Shown: positions 54,223-63,490, counted from the stretch's first letter. The stretch is DNA of 64,000 bases from Nocardioides panzhihuensis (GCF_013408335.1 NZ_JACBZR010000001.1:558001-622000); one strand, 5' to 3'. Notes: generated from the letters alone by a model not told the origin. Numbers and translations: made by a program.

Positions 54223-54936
54223 GTGACCAAGCCAGTTCATCGTGCCCCGCGACATCGCGGTGCGCCAGCGAATCCGCTTGTCGACGTTCCGCACAAGGCT
54301 GCGCGTACGACCGCCAAGACAACCCTCCTCCTCTCCGTCCTCGCCCTCGGCGGGACCGGCGCGGCAGTCGCCGGTGGGGTGGCCTACAGCGGGCCAGCCA
54401 CCGATGACGCGACGCTCAGCGCGGGAGATGCGGCAGCCGCCGACATCCCCGAGCTCAGCGACGCCCAGCGCGCCGCGATCGAGGCCGAGTCTGCCGCCCG
54501 CGGCAGCGAGACCTCGTCCCTGTCGCGTTCGGCCGGTGACCGCCGTGAGGTCGCCGATCCCGGCAAGCAGGCCGCGCTGTCGGCCGGCAACGACGTCCGG
54601 GCGATCGCCGGTGTCGAAGAGATCGAGATCGACCTTCGCAACCCCAAGGACATCGCCAAGTCGATGCTCGGCGACTTCGGCTGGGGGTTGGACCAGTTCT
54701 CCTGCCTCGAGCCGCTGTGGGAGAAGGAGTCCGGCTGGAACCACACCGCCGACAACCCCTCCTCCAGCGCCTACGGCATCCCGCAGGCCCTTCCGGGCTC
54801 CAAGATGGCCAGCGCCGGCGAGGACTGGGAGACCAACCCCGCCACCCAGATCGAGTGGGGCCTCGGCTACATCAACGACCGCTACGGTTCGCCCTGCGGC
54901 GCCTGGAGCCACTCCCAGTCCATCGGCTGGTACTGA
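54223..54936 (+). CDS. Lytic transglycosylase-like secreted protein
   Basis: A 237-residue protein with an arginine-rich start, one hydrophobic segment (residues ~30-50, KTTLLLSVLALGGTGAAVAGGVAYS) and a C-terminal transglycosylase-type domain: CLEPLWEKESGWNHTADNPSSSAYGIPQALPG. Glu in EKESGWN is the likely general acid. Family members cleave peptidoglycan glycans. The two Cys (CLEPL, SPCGAW) may form a disulfide, supporting an extracellular location. It starts at GTG behind GAGAG. Confidence 0.85.
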   Translation: MTKPVHRAPRHRGAPANPLVDVPHKAARTTAKTTLLLSVLALGGTGAAVAGGVAYSGPATDDATLSAGDAAAADIPELSDAQRAAIEAESAARGSETSSLSRSAGDRREVADPGKQAALSAGNDVRAIAGVEEIEIDLRNPKDIAKSMLGDFGWGLDQFSCLEPLWEKESGWNHTADNPSSSAYGIPQALPGSKMASAGEDWETNPATQIEWGLGYINDRYGSPCGAWSHSQSIGWY

Positions 54937-54942
54937 GCGATC

Positions 54943-55040
54943 GCCGAGTCGGCTCGAGCTGACTCCAGATCACGCCGAGTCGGCGCGTTAGAACGCGCCG
55001 ACTCGGCGTGGGTTTTGGTCAGTTCGAGCCGACTCGGCGT
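54943..55040. terminator. Nested inverted repeats between convergent genes
   Basis: Inner hairpin: 19-base perfect arms at 54971-54989 and 54992-55010. Outer pair: 54943-54963 and 55018-55040, nearly identical in inverse orientation. CGCCGAGTCGG or its inverse occurs four times. The block lies between the convergent transglycosylase and fumarase genes and should act as a bidirectional terminator. Confidence 0.8.
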
Positions 55041-55041
55041 A

Positions 55042-56430
55042 TCAGGGGTGGGTCATCGACTCGACGTCCAAGGCTTCGTCCAGCTGGGCTTCGGTGAGGG
55101 TGCCGTTGGCGACGTAGCCGAGCTCGATGACGGTCTCCCTGATCGTGGCGCCCTCGGCGAGGGCCTGCTTGGCGACCTTGGCGGCGGCCTCGTAGCCGAT
55201 GTACTTGTTCAGCGGCGTGACGATCGAGGGGGAGGACTCGGCGTAGCCGCGCAGACGCTCGGTGTCGGGGACGATCCCGTCGACGGTGCGCTCGGCCAGG
55301 ACGGTCATGGCGGTCGACAGCAGGCGGATGGACTCCAGGACGTTGCGGGCCATCACCGGCATGGCGACGTTGAGCTCGAAGGCGCCGGACGCCCCTGCGG
55401 CGGTCACCGCGGCGTCGTTGCCGATGACCTGGAACGCGACCATCAAGACGGCCTCGGGCACGACCGGGTTGACCTTGCCCGGCATGATCGAGGAGCCGGG
55501 CTGGAGATCTGGCAGGTGGATCTCGGCCAGGCCGGTGGTGGGGCCTGACGACATCCAGCGCAGGTCGTTGTTGATCTTGATCAGGCCGACCGCGATCGTC
55601 TTCAGGACCCCGGACAGCTCGACCAGCGAGTCGCGCGTGCCCTGGGCCTCGAAGTGGTTGCGGGCCTCGGTGAACGGCTGGCCCGTGCGGTTGGCGAGAT
55701 CGGCGATCACGGACTGCGGGAACCCGGCGGGCGTGTTGATGCCGGTGCCGACCGCCGTGCCGCCGAGCGCGAGCTCACGCACCCTGGGCAGCACCGACTC
55801 GAGTCGCTCGGCCGCGTAGCGGACGGTGGCGGCGTACCCTCCGAACTCCTGGCCGAGGGTGACCGGTGTGGCGTCCATCAGATGCGTACGCCCCGACTTC
55901 ACCAGGCCGGCGAACTCCTCGGCCTTCGCCTCGAGCGAGCCGGCCAGCACGTCGATCGCGGGCAGCAGCTGCTCGGTGACGCCGACCGCCGCGGCGACGT
56001 GGATCGCGGTCGGGAAGGTGTCGTTGGAGGACTGCGAGGCGTTGACGTGGTCGTTGGGGTGTACGTCCCTGCCGGCCCGCGCCACCAGGGAGGCGATCAC
56101 CTCGTTGGCGTTCATGTTGGACGAGGTGCCGGACCCGGTCTGGAAGACGTCGATCGGGAACGCGTCGTCGTGGCGACCCTCGGAGACCTCGCCCGCGGCC
56201 GCGATGATCGCCTCGGCCTTGTCGCCGGGGAGCACGCCGAGGTCGAAGTTGGCCTTGGCGGCCGCGGCCTTCACGTGGCCGATCGCATGGATCAGCGCCG
56301 GCTCGATGGGAGTGCCCGAGATGGGGAAGTTCTCCACGGCCCGCTGGGTCTGGGCGCGCCACAGCGCGTCCTTCGGGACCCGTACCTCACCCATGGAGTC
56401 GTGCTCGATGCGAAAGCTCATGTCGTCCAT
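55042..56430 (-). CDS. fumC: Fumarate hydratase, class II
   Basis: A 462-residue iron-free fumarase. It has the superfamily signature [28 protein letters not shown] and [12 protein letters not shown], plus [17 protein letters not shown], which hold the active site in this family. It interconverts fumarate and malate in the citric acid cycle. A class I fumarase lies 7 kb away (63491), so the cell likely has both types. The start at 56430 ([16 protein letters not shown]) could also be the Met three codons on. Confidence 0.95.
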   Translation of the reverse strand: MDDMSFRIEHDSMGEVRVPKDALWRAQTQRAVENFPISGTPIEPALIHAIGHVKAAAAKANFDLGVLPGDKAEAIIAAAGEVSEGRHDDAFPIDVFQTGSGTSSNMNANEVIASLVARAGRDVHPNDHVNASQSSNDTFPTAIHVAAAVGVTEQLLPAIDVLAGSLEAKAEEFAGLVKSGRTHLMDATPVTLGQEFGGYAATVRYAAERLESVLPRVRELALGGTAVGTGINTPAGFPQSVIADLANRTGQPFTEARNHFEAQGTRDSLVELSGVLKTIAVGLIKINNDLRWMSSGPTTGLAEIHLPDLQPGSSIMPGKVNPVVPEAVLMVAFQVIGNDAAVTAAGASGAFELNVAMPVMARNVLESIRLLSTAMTVLAERTVDGIVPDTERLRGYAESSPSIVTPLNKYIGYEAAAKVAKQALAEGATIRETVIELGYVANGTLTEAQLDEALDVESMTHP

Positions 56431-56448
56431 GTCTGGTTCAACCTTTGA

Positions 56449-57144
56449 CTAGTTGGTGCCATTCCTTGGTGAGACCCCGCCGGTAGACAGCCAGCCCGCG
56501 TAGAGCCAGTACGTCTCTTCGTGCCCCTGCAGGTCGACGGGGTAGGAGTGCGTCTCGGCGACGTCGAAGACCTGCGTCATCACCTCCAGCAGCGCCGGAG
56601 CCTCCGCCGCCGACCACACCACCACCGTGCCACCCGGGGCGGTGGACCGCCGCGCATGGGCCAGCGCAGGCGCCTCGTAGAGTGCTCCGTTGGCGTCATG
56701 GACCAGGTAGCCGGGGCCGTTGTCGACGTCCAGCAGCACGACGTCGTACGCCTCGGCCGGGCTCTCTCGCAGGACCACGGCCACGTCGGCGACCTCGATA
56801 TGGACTCGCTCGTCGTTCAGGAGCTCGGGACCGTGGGGGACCCGGCCGCTCCGCATCCACTCGACCAGGCGCGGCTCGATCTCGACGACCGTTACCGACT
56901 CGACGCGCGGGTCGGTCAGCACCGCCTCGAGGGTGAAGCCGAGCCCCAGGCCACCGATGAGCACCTGTCCCGGCTGAGCGTGCAGCTCGAGAGCGCGCGT
57001 CGCGAGCGCCTTCTCGGTCGAGGTCTCGCGGGTGTCCATCACGAAGATCCCGTTGGCCCGCAGCTCCAGGTGGCCGTCCGCCCGATGCCGCAGGGCCAGG
57101 CCACCGTCGACGATCACCGATTCCATCCCACTCACGGTCTCCAT
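56449..57144 (-). CDS. Spermidine-synthase-like methyltransferase-fold protein
   Basis: A 231-residue protein of the polyamine synthase/methyltransferase fold with a nucleotide-binding loop (VLIGGLGLGFTLEAVL), the acidic strand end VTVVEIEPRLVEW and the DVVLLDVDNGPGYL motif. Actinobacterial relatives are annotated as spermidine synthase, but the polyamine active site is not fully visible here. The start is uncertain; ATG 57144 is used, with 57174 (overlapping the divergent gene's ATG) and 57126 as alternatives. Confidence 0.75.
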   Translation of the reverse strand: METVSGMESVIVDGGLALRHRADGHLELRANGIFVMDTRETSTEKALATRALELHAQPGQVLIGGLGLGFTLEAVLTDPRVESVTVVEIEPRLVEWMRSGRVPHGPELLNDERVHIEVADVAVVLRESPAEAYDVVLLDVDNGPGYLVHDANGALYEAPALAHARRSTAPGGTVVVWSAAEAPALLEVMTQVFDVAETHSYPVDLQGHEETYWLYAGWLSTGGVSPRNGTN

Positions 57145-57172
57145 TCTGTCGGATGTGGGTACCGGAGCGGTC

Positions 57173-58039
57173 ATGAGCGATGACAACACCCAGTTTCCAG
57201 CCCAGCAGCAGGAGCCTCCTGGCCTCACCGGCGAGATGGAGCCGCTGCCCGACCACGGCGAGTCCAGCTACGAAGGCCACGGCCGCCTCGACGGAAAGGT
57301 CGCGCTGATCACCGGCGGCGACTCCGGCATCGGTCGCGCGGTCGCCCTCGCGTACGCGCGCGAGGGCGCCGACGTGGCGTTCACCTACCTCCCCGAGGAG
57401 GAAGCGGACGCGCAGGCGACCTCGAAGCTGATCGAGGACGCCAAGCGTACGTCGCTGGCCATCCCGATCGACCTGCGTGAGCGCGAGGCGTGCGACGAGG
57501 TCGTCGAACGTACCGTGCAGGAGCTCGGCGGCCTCGACATCCTGGTCAACAACGCCGGCTACCAGTTCGCCCGCGACAAGGGCCTGACCGACATGGACGA
57601 CGAGCGGATCGACCGGACGTTCAAGACCAACCTGTACGCCCTCCTCTGGCTGAGCCGGGCCGCCGTCCCGCACCTGAAGAAGAGCAAGGGCTGCGTCATC
57701 AACAACGCCTCGATCCAGGCGTACGAGCCCACGACCAGCCTGCTCGACTACGCCGCGACCAAGGCGGCGATCAACAACTTCACCGTCAACCTCGCGGCAG
57801 AGCTCGGCCCTGACGGGGTCCGGGTGAACGCGGTGGCTCCTGGACCGATCTGGACGCCGCTGCAGCCCGCGACGCAGGCGCCGGAGAAGGTGCAGAAGTT
57901 CGGGGCGAACACTCCGCTGGGGCGCGCCGGCCAGCCGGCCGAGGTCGCACCGGCGTTCGTGTTCCTGGCCTCGCCCGCGGAGGCGTCCTACGTCTCCGGG
58001 ACCGTCCTCGGGGTGACTGGGGGACGGCCGGTCTTCTGA
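57173..58039 (+). CDS. Short-chain dehydrogenase (YghA/YhdF-like)
   Basis: A 288-residue SDR of the glucose/aldehyde-dehydrogenase-like subgroup, with a longer N-terminal lead (about 35 residues) before DGKVALITGGDSGIGRAVALAYAREGA. It has NNAGYQFARD, the catalytic Ser in NNASIQAYEPTTSLLDYAATKAAI and YAATK, and a final PGPIWTPLQP. Members act on small aldehydes or sugars and are often linked to general stress. It overlaps the next gene's start by one base (TGATG). Confidence 0.9.
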   Translation: MSDDNTQFPAQQQEPPGLTGEMEPLPDHGESSYEGHGRLDGKVALITGGDSGIGRAVALAYAREGADVAFTYLPEEEADAQATSKLIEDAKRTSLAIPIDLREREACDEVVERTVQELGGLDILVNNAGYQFARDKGLTDMDDERIDRTFKTNLYALLWLSRAAVPHLKKSKGCVINNASIQAYEPTTSLLDYAATKAAINNFTVNLAAELGPDGVRVNAVAPGPIWTPLQPATQAPEKVQKFGANTPLGRAGQPAEVAPAFVFLASPAEASYVSGTVLGVTGGRPVF

Positions 58040-58551
58040 TGGCAGCCAGGGGCGACGACGATGGCGACGACGAGCGCGAGGTCGAGGGAGGGGGTCCGAA
58101 CGAGCGCCCGGAGGAGCGCATCACCCGCAACTGGAACGAGCTCCTCCAAGAGCTGCGAGTGCTGCAGACGGGCGTGCAGATCCTGACCGGCTTCCTGCTG
58201 ACGGTGCCCTTCTCGCCACGCTTCCCCGACCTGGACGATCACCAGAAGACGATCTACCTCATCGTGCTCGTCGGCTCGGTCATCACCACCTGCCTCATCA
58301 TCGCTCCGGTCTCCTTCCACCGGATCCTGTTCCGGCGCCGGCAGCGGCCATGGTTGGTGCGGGCCTCGCACGCCTGCGCCCGGGCCGGGCTGGTGGGCTT
58401 TGCGATCGTCTCCGCGCTCGTGGTGCTGCTGGTCTTCGACGTCGTCGTCTCGTTCGAGATCGCCGTCGTCGCCGCCGTCTGCGTGCTGATCCTGTTCGTG
58501 TCTCTGTGGGTGGGCCTGCCGCTGCTGAACGGACGGAACAACTCTCACTGA
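58039..58551 (+). CDS. DUF6328 membrane protein
   Basis: A 170-residue protein with a charged N-terminus (~40 residues), then the family block RITRNWNELLQELRVLQTGVQILTGFLLTVPF and about four hydrophobic helices. The family is common in actinomycetes and has no assigned function. It is translationally coupled to the dehydrogenase gene upstream. Confidence 0.8.
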   Translation: MAARGDDDGDDEREVEGGGPNERPEERITRNWNELLQELRVLQTGVQILTGFLLTVPFSPRFPDLDDHQKTIYLIVLVGSVITTCLIIAPVSFHRILFRRRQRPWLVRASHACARAGLVGFAIVSALVVLLVFDVVVSFEIAVVAAVCVLILFVSLWVGLPLLNGRNNSH

Positions 58552-58611
58552 TCGGGTGTGACCATCACCACACCGGGAGTAGGCTGGGGGGAAACCGAGG
58601 CTGGTGGGCTT

Positions 58612-59058
58612 ATGTGGTCGATCTTCTGGATCATCGTCGCCGTGCTGCTCGGAGTAGCCGAGGCGTTCACGATGACGCTGGCGTTCGCTTTCGTCGCCGG
58701 CGGGGCGCTCCTTGCCGCCGGCAGCGCTGCGCTCGGCGCGCCGGTGCTGGTGCAGGCGCTCGTCTTCGTGCTCGCAGGCGGCGGCAGCGTACTGCTGGTG
58801 CGGCCGGTGGCGCGACGACACCTGGCTCTGCCGCCGCCGGTGCGCGACGGCACCGATGCCTTGGTCGGTCGTCAGGCGGTCGTCCTCGCGGAGGTGAGCT
58901 TCGACCATGGCCTGGTGCGCCTCGGCGGGGAGGAATGGTCGGCCCGGCCCTACGACGAAGACCTCGTCATCCCGGTCGGATGCCGGGTCGACGTGCTCGA
59001 GATCGAAGGCGCGACGGCGCTCGTGCATCCGCGCGACCCGTCGTCGCTGTCGCCCTAG
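58612..59058 (+). CDS. NfeD-like membrane protein
   Basis: A 148-residue short NfeD protein with two or three N-terminal hydrophobic segments (FWIIVAVLLGVAEAFTMTLAFAF) and a C-terminal OB-fold (DALVGRQAVVLAEVSFDHGLVRLGGEEWSARP). The short form has no serine protease domain. The SPFH gene follows 14 bases later, the standard pairing. Together they form membrane microdomain proteins. Confidence 0.88.
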   Translation: MWSIFWIIVAVLLGVAEAFTMTLAFAFVAGGALLAAGSAALGAPVLVQALVFVLAGGGSVLLVRPVARRHLALPPPVRDGTDALVGRQAVVLAEVSFDHGLVRLGGEEWSARPYDEDLVIPVGCRVDVLEIEGATALVHPRDPSSLSP

Positions 59059-59072
59059 GAAGGTCGTACGAC

Positions 59073-60137
59073 ATGGAGCTTCTGCTGATAGTCCTGGTCC
59101 TGGTCGCGCTGGTGGTGGGTGCGGTCGCCTCGACGGTGCGGATCGTGCCACAGGCGCGGCGTTACAACATCGAGCGCTTCGGGCGCTACCGGGGCACCTT
59201 GCAGCCGGGGCTCAACTTCGTGATCCCGCTGGTGGACCGGGTCAACACCAAGCTGGACGTGCGTGAGCAGGTCTACTCCTCCAACCCGCGCCCCGTCATC
59301 ACCGAGGACAACCTCGTCGTTGCCATCGACACGGTTCTCTACTACCAGATCACCGACCCGCGGGCGGCCGCCTACGAGGTGGCCGACTACCTGCAGGCGA
59401 TCGACCAGCTCACCGTGACCACGTTGCGAAACCTGATCGGATCGATGGACCTCGAGTCCACCCTGACGTCTCGGGAGACCATCAACGTCCGCCTGCGTGA
59501 GGTGCTCGACGACGCCACCGGGAAGTGGGGGATCCGGGTCAACCGGGTCGAGATCAAGGCGATCGACCCGCCGGCCTCGATCAAGGAGGCGATGGAGAAG
59601 CAGATGCGCGCCGAGCGGGACAAGCGCGCCGCGATCCTGCACGCCGAAGGCAAGCGCGCCTCGCTGATCCTCGAGGCAGAGGGCACCCGGCAGAAGTCCA
59701 TCCTGGAGGCGGAAGGCAACCAGCAGGCCCGGGTGCTCGAGGCCGACGGTGAGGCCAACGCGCTCGAGCGGGTCTTCCAGGCCGTCCACGCCAACGACGC
59801 CGACGCCAAGGTCCTGGCCTACAAGTACCTCGAGATGCTGCCCTCGCTCGCCGCCCACGGCAACTCGTTCTGGGTCATCCCGGGCGAGCTCACCGAAGCG
59901 ATGCGTACGGTCACCGGCGCCTTCGCCGACAGCGCCTCCAGGTCTGCGGGCAACAGCAACGGCATCAACAACGGCATCAGCAACGGCGACAGGAACGAGA
60001 ACGAACGACGTACGCCGCCGGTCCCCGCCCCGCGCGAGGCCATCGAGCAGGCCCAGCGCGAGGCTCACGAGGCGGCAGCCAAGGCGGTCGAGCAGGCCAA
60101 GGAGGAGTCCGCCCGCGCGGACCGCATCATCGGCTGA
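59073..60137 (+). CDS. SPFH/band-7 protein (QmcA/stomatin type)
   Basis: A 354-residue protein with an N-terminal hydrophobic anchor (LLLIVLVLVALVVGAVAS) followed by the SPFH domain (RYNIERFGRYRGTLQPGLNF, VYSSNPRPVITEDN) and a coiled coil (MRAERDKRAAILHAEGKRASL). A low-complexity Asn/Gly stretch (NSNGINNGISNGDRNENE) and an Ala/Glu-rich tail end the protein. These proteins assemble on the inner membrane and organise microdomains with NfeD. AGGAAGG precedes the ATG. Confidence 0.9.
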   Translation: MELLLIVLVLVALVVGAVASTVRIVPQARRYNIERFGRYRGTLQPGLNFVIPLVDRVNTKLDVREQVYSSNPRPVITEDNLVVAIDTVLYYQITDPRAAAYEVADYLQAIDQLTVTTLRNLIGSMDLESTLTSRETINVRLREVLDDATGKWGIRVNRVEIKAIDPPASIKEAMEKQMRAERDKRAAILHAEGKRASLILEAEGTRQKSILEAEGNQQARVLEADGEANALERVFQAVHANDADAKVLAYKYLEMLPSLAAHGNSFWVIPGELTEAMRTVTGAFADSASRSAGNSNGINNGISNGDRNENERRTPPVPAPREAIEQAQREAHEAAAKAVEQAKEESARADRIIG

Positions 60138-60237
60138 CGTACGTCGTTGGCCTGACGGGCATGCCGACCATTCTGGTGGACGCGCGCTGCGGCAACCGTC
60201 GGGAGCAACGGCCACAAGACGTACGCATCGGCTGCCC

Positions 60238-60260
60238 GACACGCCGAGACACGGCGTGTC
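60238..60260. terminator. Hairpin between convergent genes
   Basis: Nine-base arms GACACGCCG (60238-60246) and CGGCGTGTC (60252-60260) around a five-base loop, downstream of the SPFH gene. The convergent DUF559 gene ends at 60323, so it can serve both. The same GTGTCGCAGGG end sequence recurs in the hairpin at 63039. Confidence 0.7.
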
Positions 60261-60322
60261 GCAGGGGTTTGTGCGGGTCATTGTGGCCGGGATCAGGAGC
60301 GATGCGCGTGGTGCAAAGGTGA

Positions 60323-61177
60323 TCACGCAGCCGCTACACGTTGAGCCAGCGCCATCTCGATGCACCTCAGCACATAGTCCGGCTGGAACATCACCTGGTC
60401 ATAGGTGAAGCGCAGCACGATCCAGCCGTCGGCGGTGAGCATCGTGTAACGCTGGCAGTCGCGGTCATGCGCCTCTTTGTCGGCATGGAAGCCCCACGAG
60501 TCGGCCTCGAGGATGATGCCGTTGATCGGGTCTACGAGATCAGGGTGCACGGTCAGCGCGCCGACTCGCACCTCGTACTGCGGGATGAACTCGAGCTTCG
60601 CCTTGATCGTGATCGCTCGCAGGCCTGATTCGAAAGGGTTCTTGGCCAGTCCGTTGGCGTGGGACGCCACGAGCCGGACGCATTCCTCGTTGCCTCCGCG
60701 CCACGAAGACGCCTCGGCGACGAGCTCGTCATGGGCTACGGCCTTCTCGCGCAGGGCCGAGTCGGCGACGGTCAGCGCCGCGTCGAACGGCAGGTCGCGC
60801 GCGCAGAGCAGGACGGTCAGGAGCGGACCGGTCGCCCACCCATCGAACTCGTCGCGGCGGGCGTCATGGAACCAGAACCTCGCCTTGCTCGTGGGCGCTG
60901 GACGACCCGTCGGCAGAAGCAGGTGAGGTATTCCCGGGGTGCTACGCACCTTCCAGCCGTGATGAACGGCTGCGCTGAGATGGGACAGATGCGCGTTGTG
61001 CTCCAGAGCGAGCCGCATTCCCAGGTCATCACGATGCAGCGCATAGCGGTCGCGATCGACGTGGATGATTGCCTTGTTCGACACCGCGGTGCGGAGACGT
61101 CGGCGGCTGGAGAGCGCGACGATGTCGGCAGCGCGGGCGATCCCACCCAGCTGCTCCAGCGCCTCGACTGCTTCCAT
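60323..61177 (-). CDS. DUF559 protein with AbiEi-type N-terminal domain
   Basis: A 284-residue protein. The N-terminal ~60 residues (EALEQLGGIARAADIVALSSRRRLRTAV) look like the AbiEi antitoxin winged helix. The C-terminal ~100 residues are DUF559, related to very-short-patch-repair endonucleases (HPDLVDPINGIILEADSWGFH, DCQRYTMLTADGWIVLRFTYDQVM). Such fusions are frequent in Nocardioidaceae and often multicopy; the function is unknown. The start could be 61198 or 61237; no clear ribosome site decides it. Confidence 0.8.
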   Translation of the reverse strand: MEAVEALEQLGGIARAADIVALSSRRRLRTAVSNKAIIHVDRDRYALHRDDLGMRLALEHNAHLSHLSAAVHHGWKVRSTPGIPHLLLPTGRPAPTSKARFWFHDARRDEFDGWATGPLLTVLLCARDLPFDAALTVADSALREKAVAHDELVAEASSWRGGNEECVRLVASHANGLAKNPFESGLRAITIKAKLEFIPQYEVRVGALTVHPDLVDPINGIILEADSWGFHADKEAHDRDCQRYTMLTADGWIVLRFTYDQVMFQPDYVLRCIEMALAQRVAAA

Positions 61178-61284
61178 GTCGGCCAGTATGAGCGTGACCA
61201 CCGACAGGCTTGATGGGCTCGATGGGCCCGGAGTCAACGCAGCTGGCGTGTCGTCGGATGAGTCGTCTGCAGTAGCTTTGCCCC

Positions 61285-62088
61285 GTGGACTACGGCGTTG
61301 ACCGAGTCGTCGACGAGATGCGCGAGGCCGCGACCTGTTACCTGCGACCGAGGTTCCGTGGGCTGGCGACCGAGGACATCTGGGAGAAGTCGCCTGGTGA
61401 GGTCGTCACCGTTGCCGACCAGGAATGCGAGAAGGCCCTCTCCGATCGCCTGTGCGCTGTGGTCCCAGGAAGCGTCGTGATCGGGGAGGAGGCTGCCGCC
61501 GAGGACCCGTCGTTGCTTCGCCATCTCTCTGGCGAGCAGCCCGTGTGGCTGTTGGACCCGCTCGACGGCACCGGCGCCTTCGCATCTGGTTCGCCGGACT
61601 ACGGAGTAATGGCGGCACTGGTGGTCAACAGCGAGACCGTGCTCGCAATCATTCACCAGCCCGAGCACTACCGGACCTTCGTTGCGGAGCATGGTGCTGG
61701 CGCGTACGAGACCGAGTCAGGTGAGCGCCTGGCGGTCCGGCGCTCCTCGACCAGCCTCCACGGCGCGGTCAAGAAGCGGTTCCTGCCGGTCGATGTTCGA
61801 GCTGTGATCGAGCACAACGAGCATCGGTTCGCGACCCTGGAGCCGCAAGCGACTGCTGCCAGCATCGAGTACCCCGCAATCGCGAAGGGTGACGGCGACT
61901 TCATGCTGTACTGGCGTACTCTGCCCTGGGACCACGCTCCAGGCGCCCTGTTGCTGAGGGAGGCTGGTGGAGTCGTTGCCCGCCTAGACGGCTCGACGTA
62001 CGACCCGGCGGATCGTCGTGAGGGCCTCTTGGCGGCCGGCAGTCCCGAGGCATGGCGAGAAGCGATGTCGGCGCTCGGACTCGAATGA
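61285..62088 (+). CDS. Inositol monophosphatase family protein
   Basis: A 267-residue metal-dependent phosphatase. Its motifs are VTVADQECEKAL, the first metal-binding Glu pair (VVIGEEAAAEDP), WLLDPLDGTGAFASG, and LPWDHAPGALLLREAGGVVA near the end. The usual WD of the last motif is present. It may act on inositol phosphate, histidinol phosphate or a nucleotide such as PAP. It starts at a GTG. Confidence 0.88.
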   Translation: MDYGVDRVVDEMREAATCYLRPRFRGLATEDIWEKSPGEVVTVADQECEKALSDRLCAVVPGSVVIGEEAAAEDPSLLRHLSGEQPVWLLDPLDGTGAFASGSPDYGVMAALVVNSETVLAIIHQPEHYRTFVAEHGAGAYETESGERLAVRRSSTSLHGAVKKRFLPVDVRAVIEHNEHRFATLEPQATAASIEYPAIAKGDGDFMLYWRTLPWDHAPGALLLREAGGVVARLDGSTYDPADRREGLLAAGSPEAWREAMSALGLE

Positions 62089-62153
62089 CGGGCAACTGTC
62101 GGGGCGCCGAAAAACTGGTGTGGCGAACGGCCACGGGCTGACAGCATGGGTCC

Positions 62154-62726
62154 ATGTCGCTGCCCACGCCCGCCTTGATCACGGCGCGGTTGCGGCTGCG
62201 CCCGTTCACCGGCTCCGATGCGGACGAGCTCTTCGCGTTGCAGAGCGATGGCGAGGTGCTCCGCTACTGGGACGCTCCGCCGTGGACGGAGCGATCACAG
62301 GCGGACCGCTTCATTGTGAGAAGTCACGAGATGGGGGAGGAGGGCAGCGGGGCTCGGGTGGTGATCGAGCGGGCCGGCGACGGGGCGTTTCTCGGCTGGT
62401 GCACGTTGAACTCGTGGAACGCCGACTATCGCAGCGCATCGCTGGGCTACTGCCTCGGCAGACCTGCCTGGGGGCAGGGTTACGCGACCGAGGCCGCGGA
62501 CGCGATGCTGGGATGGGCGTTCGACGCGCTGGATCTGAACCGGGTCCAGGCGGAGGCCGACACCCGCAATGCCCCCTCCGCTCGGGTGCTGGAGAAGCTC
62601 GGGTTCAAGCTGGAGGGGACGCTTCGCGAGGACTGCGTCGTGAACGGCGACGTCTCCGACTCGTGGGTGTTCGGGCTGCTCCGGAGGGAGTGGTTCGCCC
62701 GGCAACGGGGTACCGCAGGGACATGA
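62154..62726 (+). CDS. GNAT acetyltransferase (RimJ/RimL type)
   Basis: A 190-residue acetyltransferase: ITARLRLRPFTGSDADELFAL start, SLGYCLGRPAWGQGYATEAADAML acetyl-CoA loop (QGYATEA) and DTRNAPSARVLEKLGFKLEGTLRE end. It acetylates an amine or protein N-terminus; the substrate is not predictable. Its stop overlaps the next ATG (ATGA), so it is coupled to the small acidic protein gene. Confidence 0.9.
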   Translation: MSLPTPALITARLRLRPFTGSDADELFALQSDGEVLRYWDAPPWTERSQADRFIVRSHEMGEEGSGARVVIERAGDGAFLGWCTLNSWNADYRSASLGYCLGRPAWGQGYATEAADAMLGWAFDALDLNRVQAEADTRNAPSARVLEKLGFKLEGTLREDCVVNGDVSDSWVFGLLRREWFARQRGTAGT

Positions 62727-62950
62727 GCCACGAGCAGCTTCCAGCAGAGGGGCCCGACGACCCCGAATACACCGAGGAGTCCGGGCAGGTCTCCGAGACC
62801 CAACGCCTCGACGAGGACGAGGGCGGTACTCCGATCGCGCCCGCGGACGCGACGGCGGGCTATCCCGACTCCGAGTCCGGCAGCCCGGACACGCAGGGGT
62901 CCGGACCGAGCGAGGCGCCGCCCGAGAACCGGCGCGACAACGACGTCTAG
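62723..62950 (+). CDS. Small acidic disordered protein
   Basis: A 75-residue, very acidic, low-complexity protein (MSHEQLPAEGPDDPEYTEES... DNDV) rich in Asp, Glu, Pro, Ser and Gly with no hydrophobic core. It is translationally coupled to the acetyltransferase gene, so a binding partner or regulator of that enzyme is conceivable. No family recognised. Confidence 0.7.
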   Translation: MSHEQLPAEGPDDPEYTEESGQVSETQRLDEDEGGTPIAPADATAGYPDSESGSPDTQGSGPSEAPPENRRDNDV

Positions 62951-63038
62951 GGACCCTGCGGCCGGGCGGGGACCCGTCGCGGCTTCGGGGTCTTCGGACT
63001 GCTAGGACGTGAGCGGCGGCCATAGGGCCCGCGAAAGC

Positions 63039-63073
63039 CCCTGCGACACACCGCATGTCGGCGTGTCGCAGGG
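63039..63073. terminator. Bidirectional hairpin terminator
   Basis: Perfect 11-base arms CCCTGCGACAC (63039-63049) and GTGTCGCAGGG (63063-63073). It lies between the acidic-protein gene and the convergent zinc-finger gene. Confidence 0.8.
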
Positions 63074-63105
63074 ACCGTCAAGCGCGTTCGTGGCCTCCAG
63101 CAGGA

Positions 63106-63402
63106 TCAGCCGAAGAGGTCACCCAACCAGGACTCGCGGTGGTGGCCGCGTCGGTTGTCCTTGTGGCGGTCGTCGTCATAGTCGCGCCGCTCGTACTCCC
63201 GCTTCTCAGGGCGTCGCTCGTCGCGCTGCTCCTGGCGGGGCTGCTGGCGGCTTCCGGGCTGCGGGGCGCCGACGGACCGCTCGATGATCTTGTCGATCTC
63301 GCCGCGGTCCAGCCACACGCCACGGCATTGCGGGCAGTAGTCGATCTCGATGCCTTGGCGCTCGCTCATCACCAGGGTGGCACCGTCGATGGGGCACTGC
63401 AT
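63106..63402 (-). CDS. TFIIB-type zinc-finger protein
   Basis: A 98-residue protein with an N-terminal zinc finger (MQCPIDGATL, DYCPQCRGVWLDRGEIDKI) of the zf-TFIIB type. A charged, Arg/Asp/His-rich disordered tail ends in ESWLGDLFG. Family members are common small proteins of unknown function. A fumarase gene lies upstream on the same strand, 89 bases away. Confidence 0.88.
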   Translation of the reverse strand: MQCPIDGATLVMSERQGIEIDYCPQCRGVWLDRGEIDKIIERSVGAPQPGSRQQPRQEQRDERRPEKREYERRDYDDDRHKDNRRGHHRESWLGDLFG

Positions 63403-63490
63403 GAGGGTCTCCTCGTCGTTGGGGGATCGGCGCCCATCAACTTATCCGGTCGTCCCGCAACGCCGAGGCTCAATGCCGGCGGAGGTCCGC

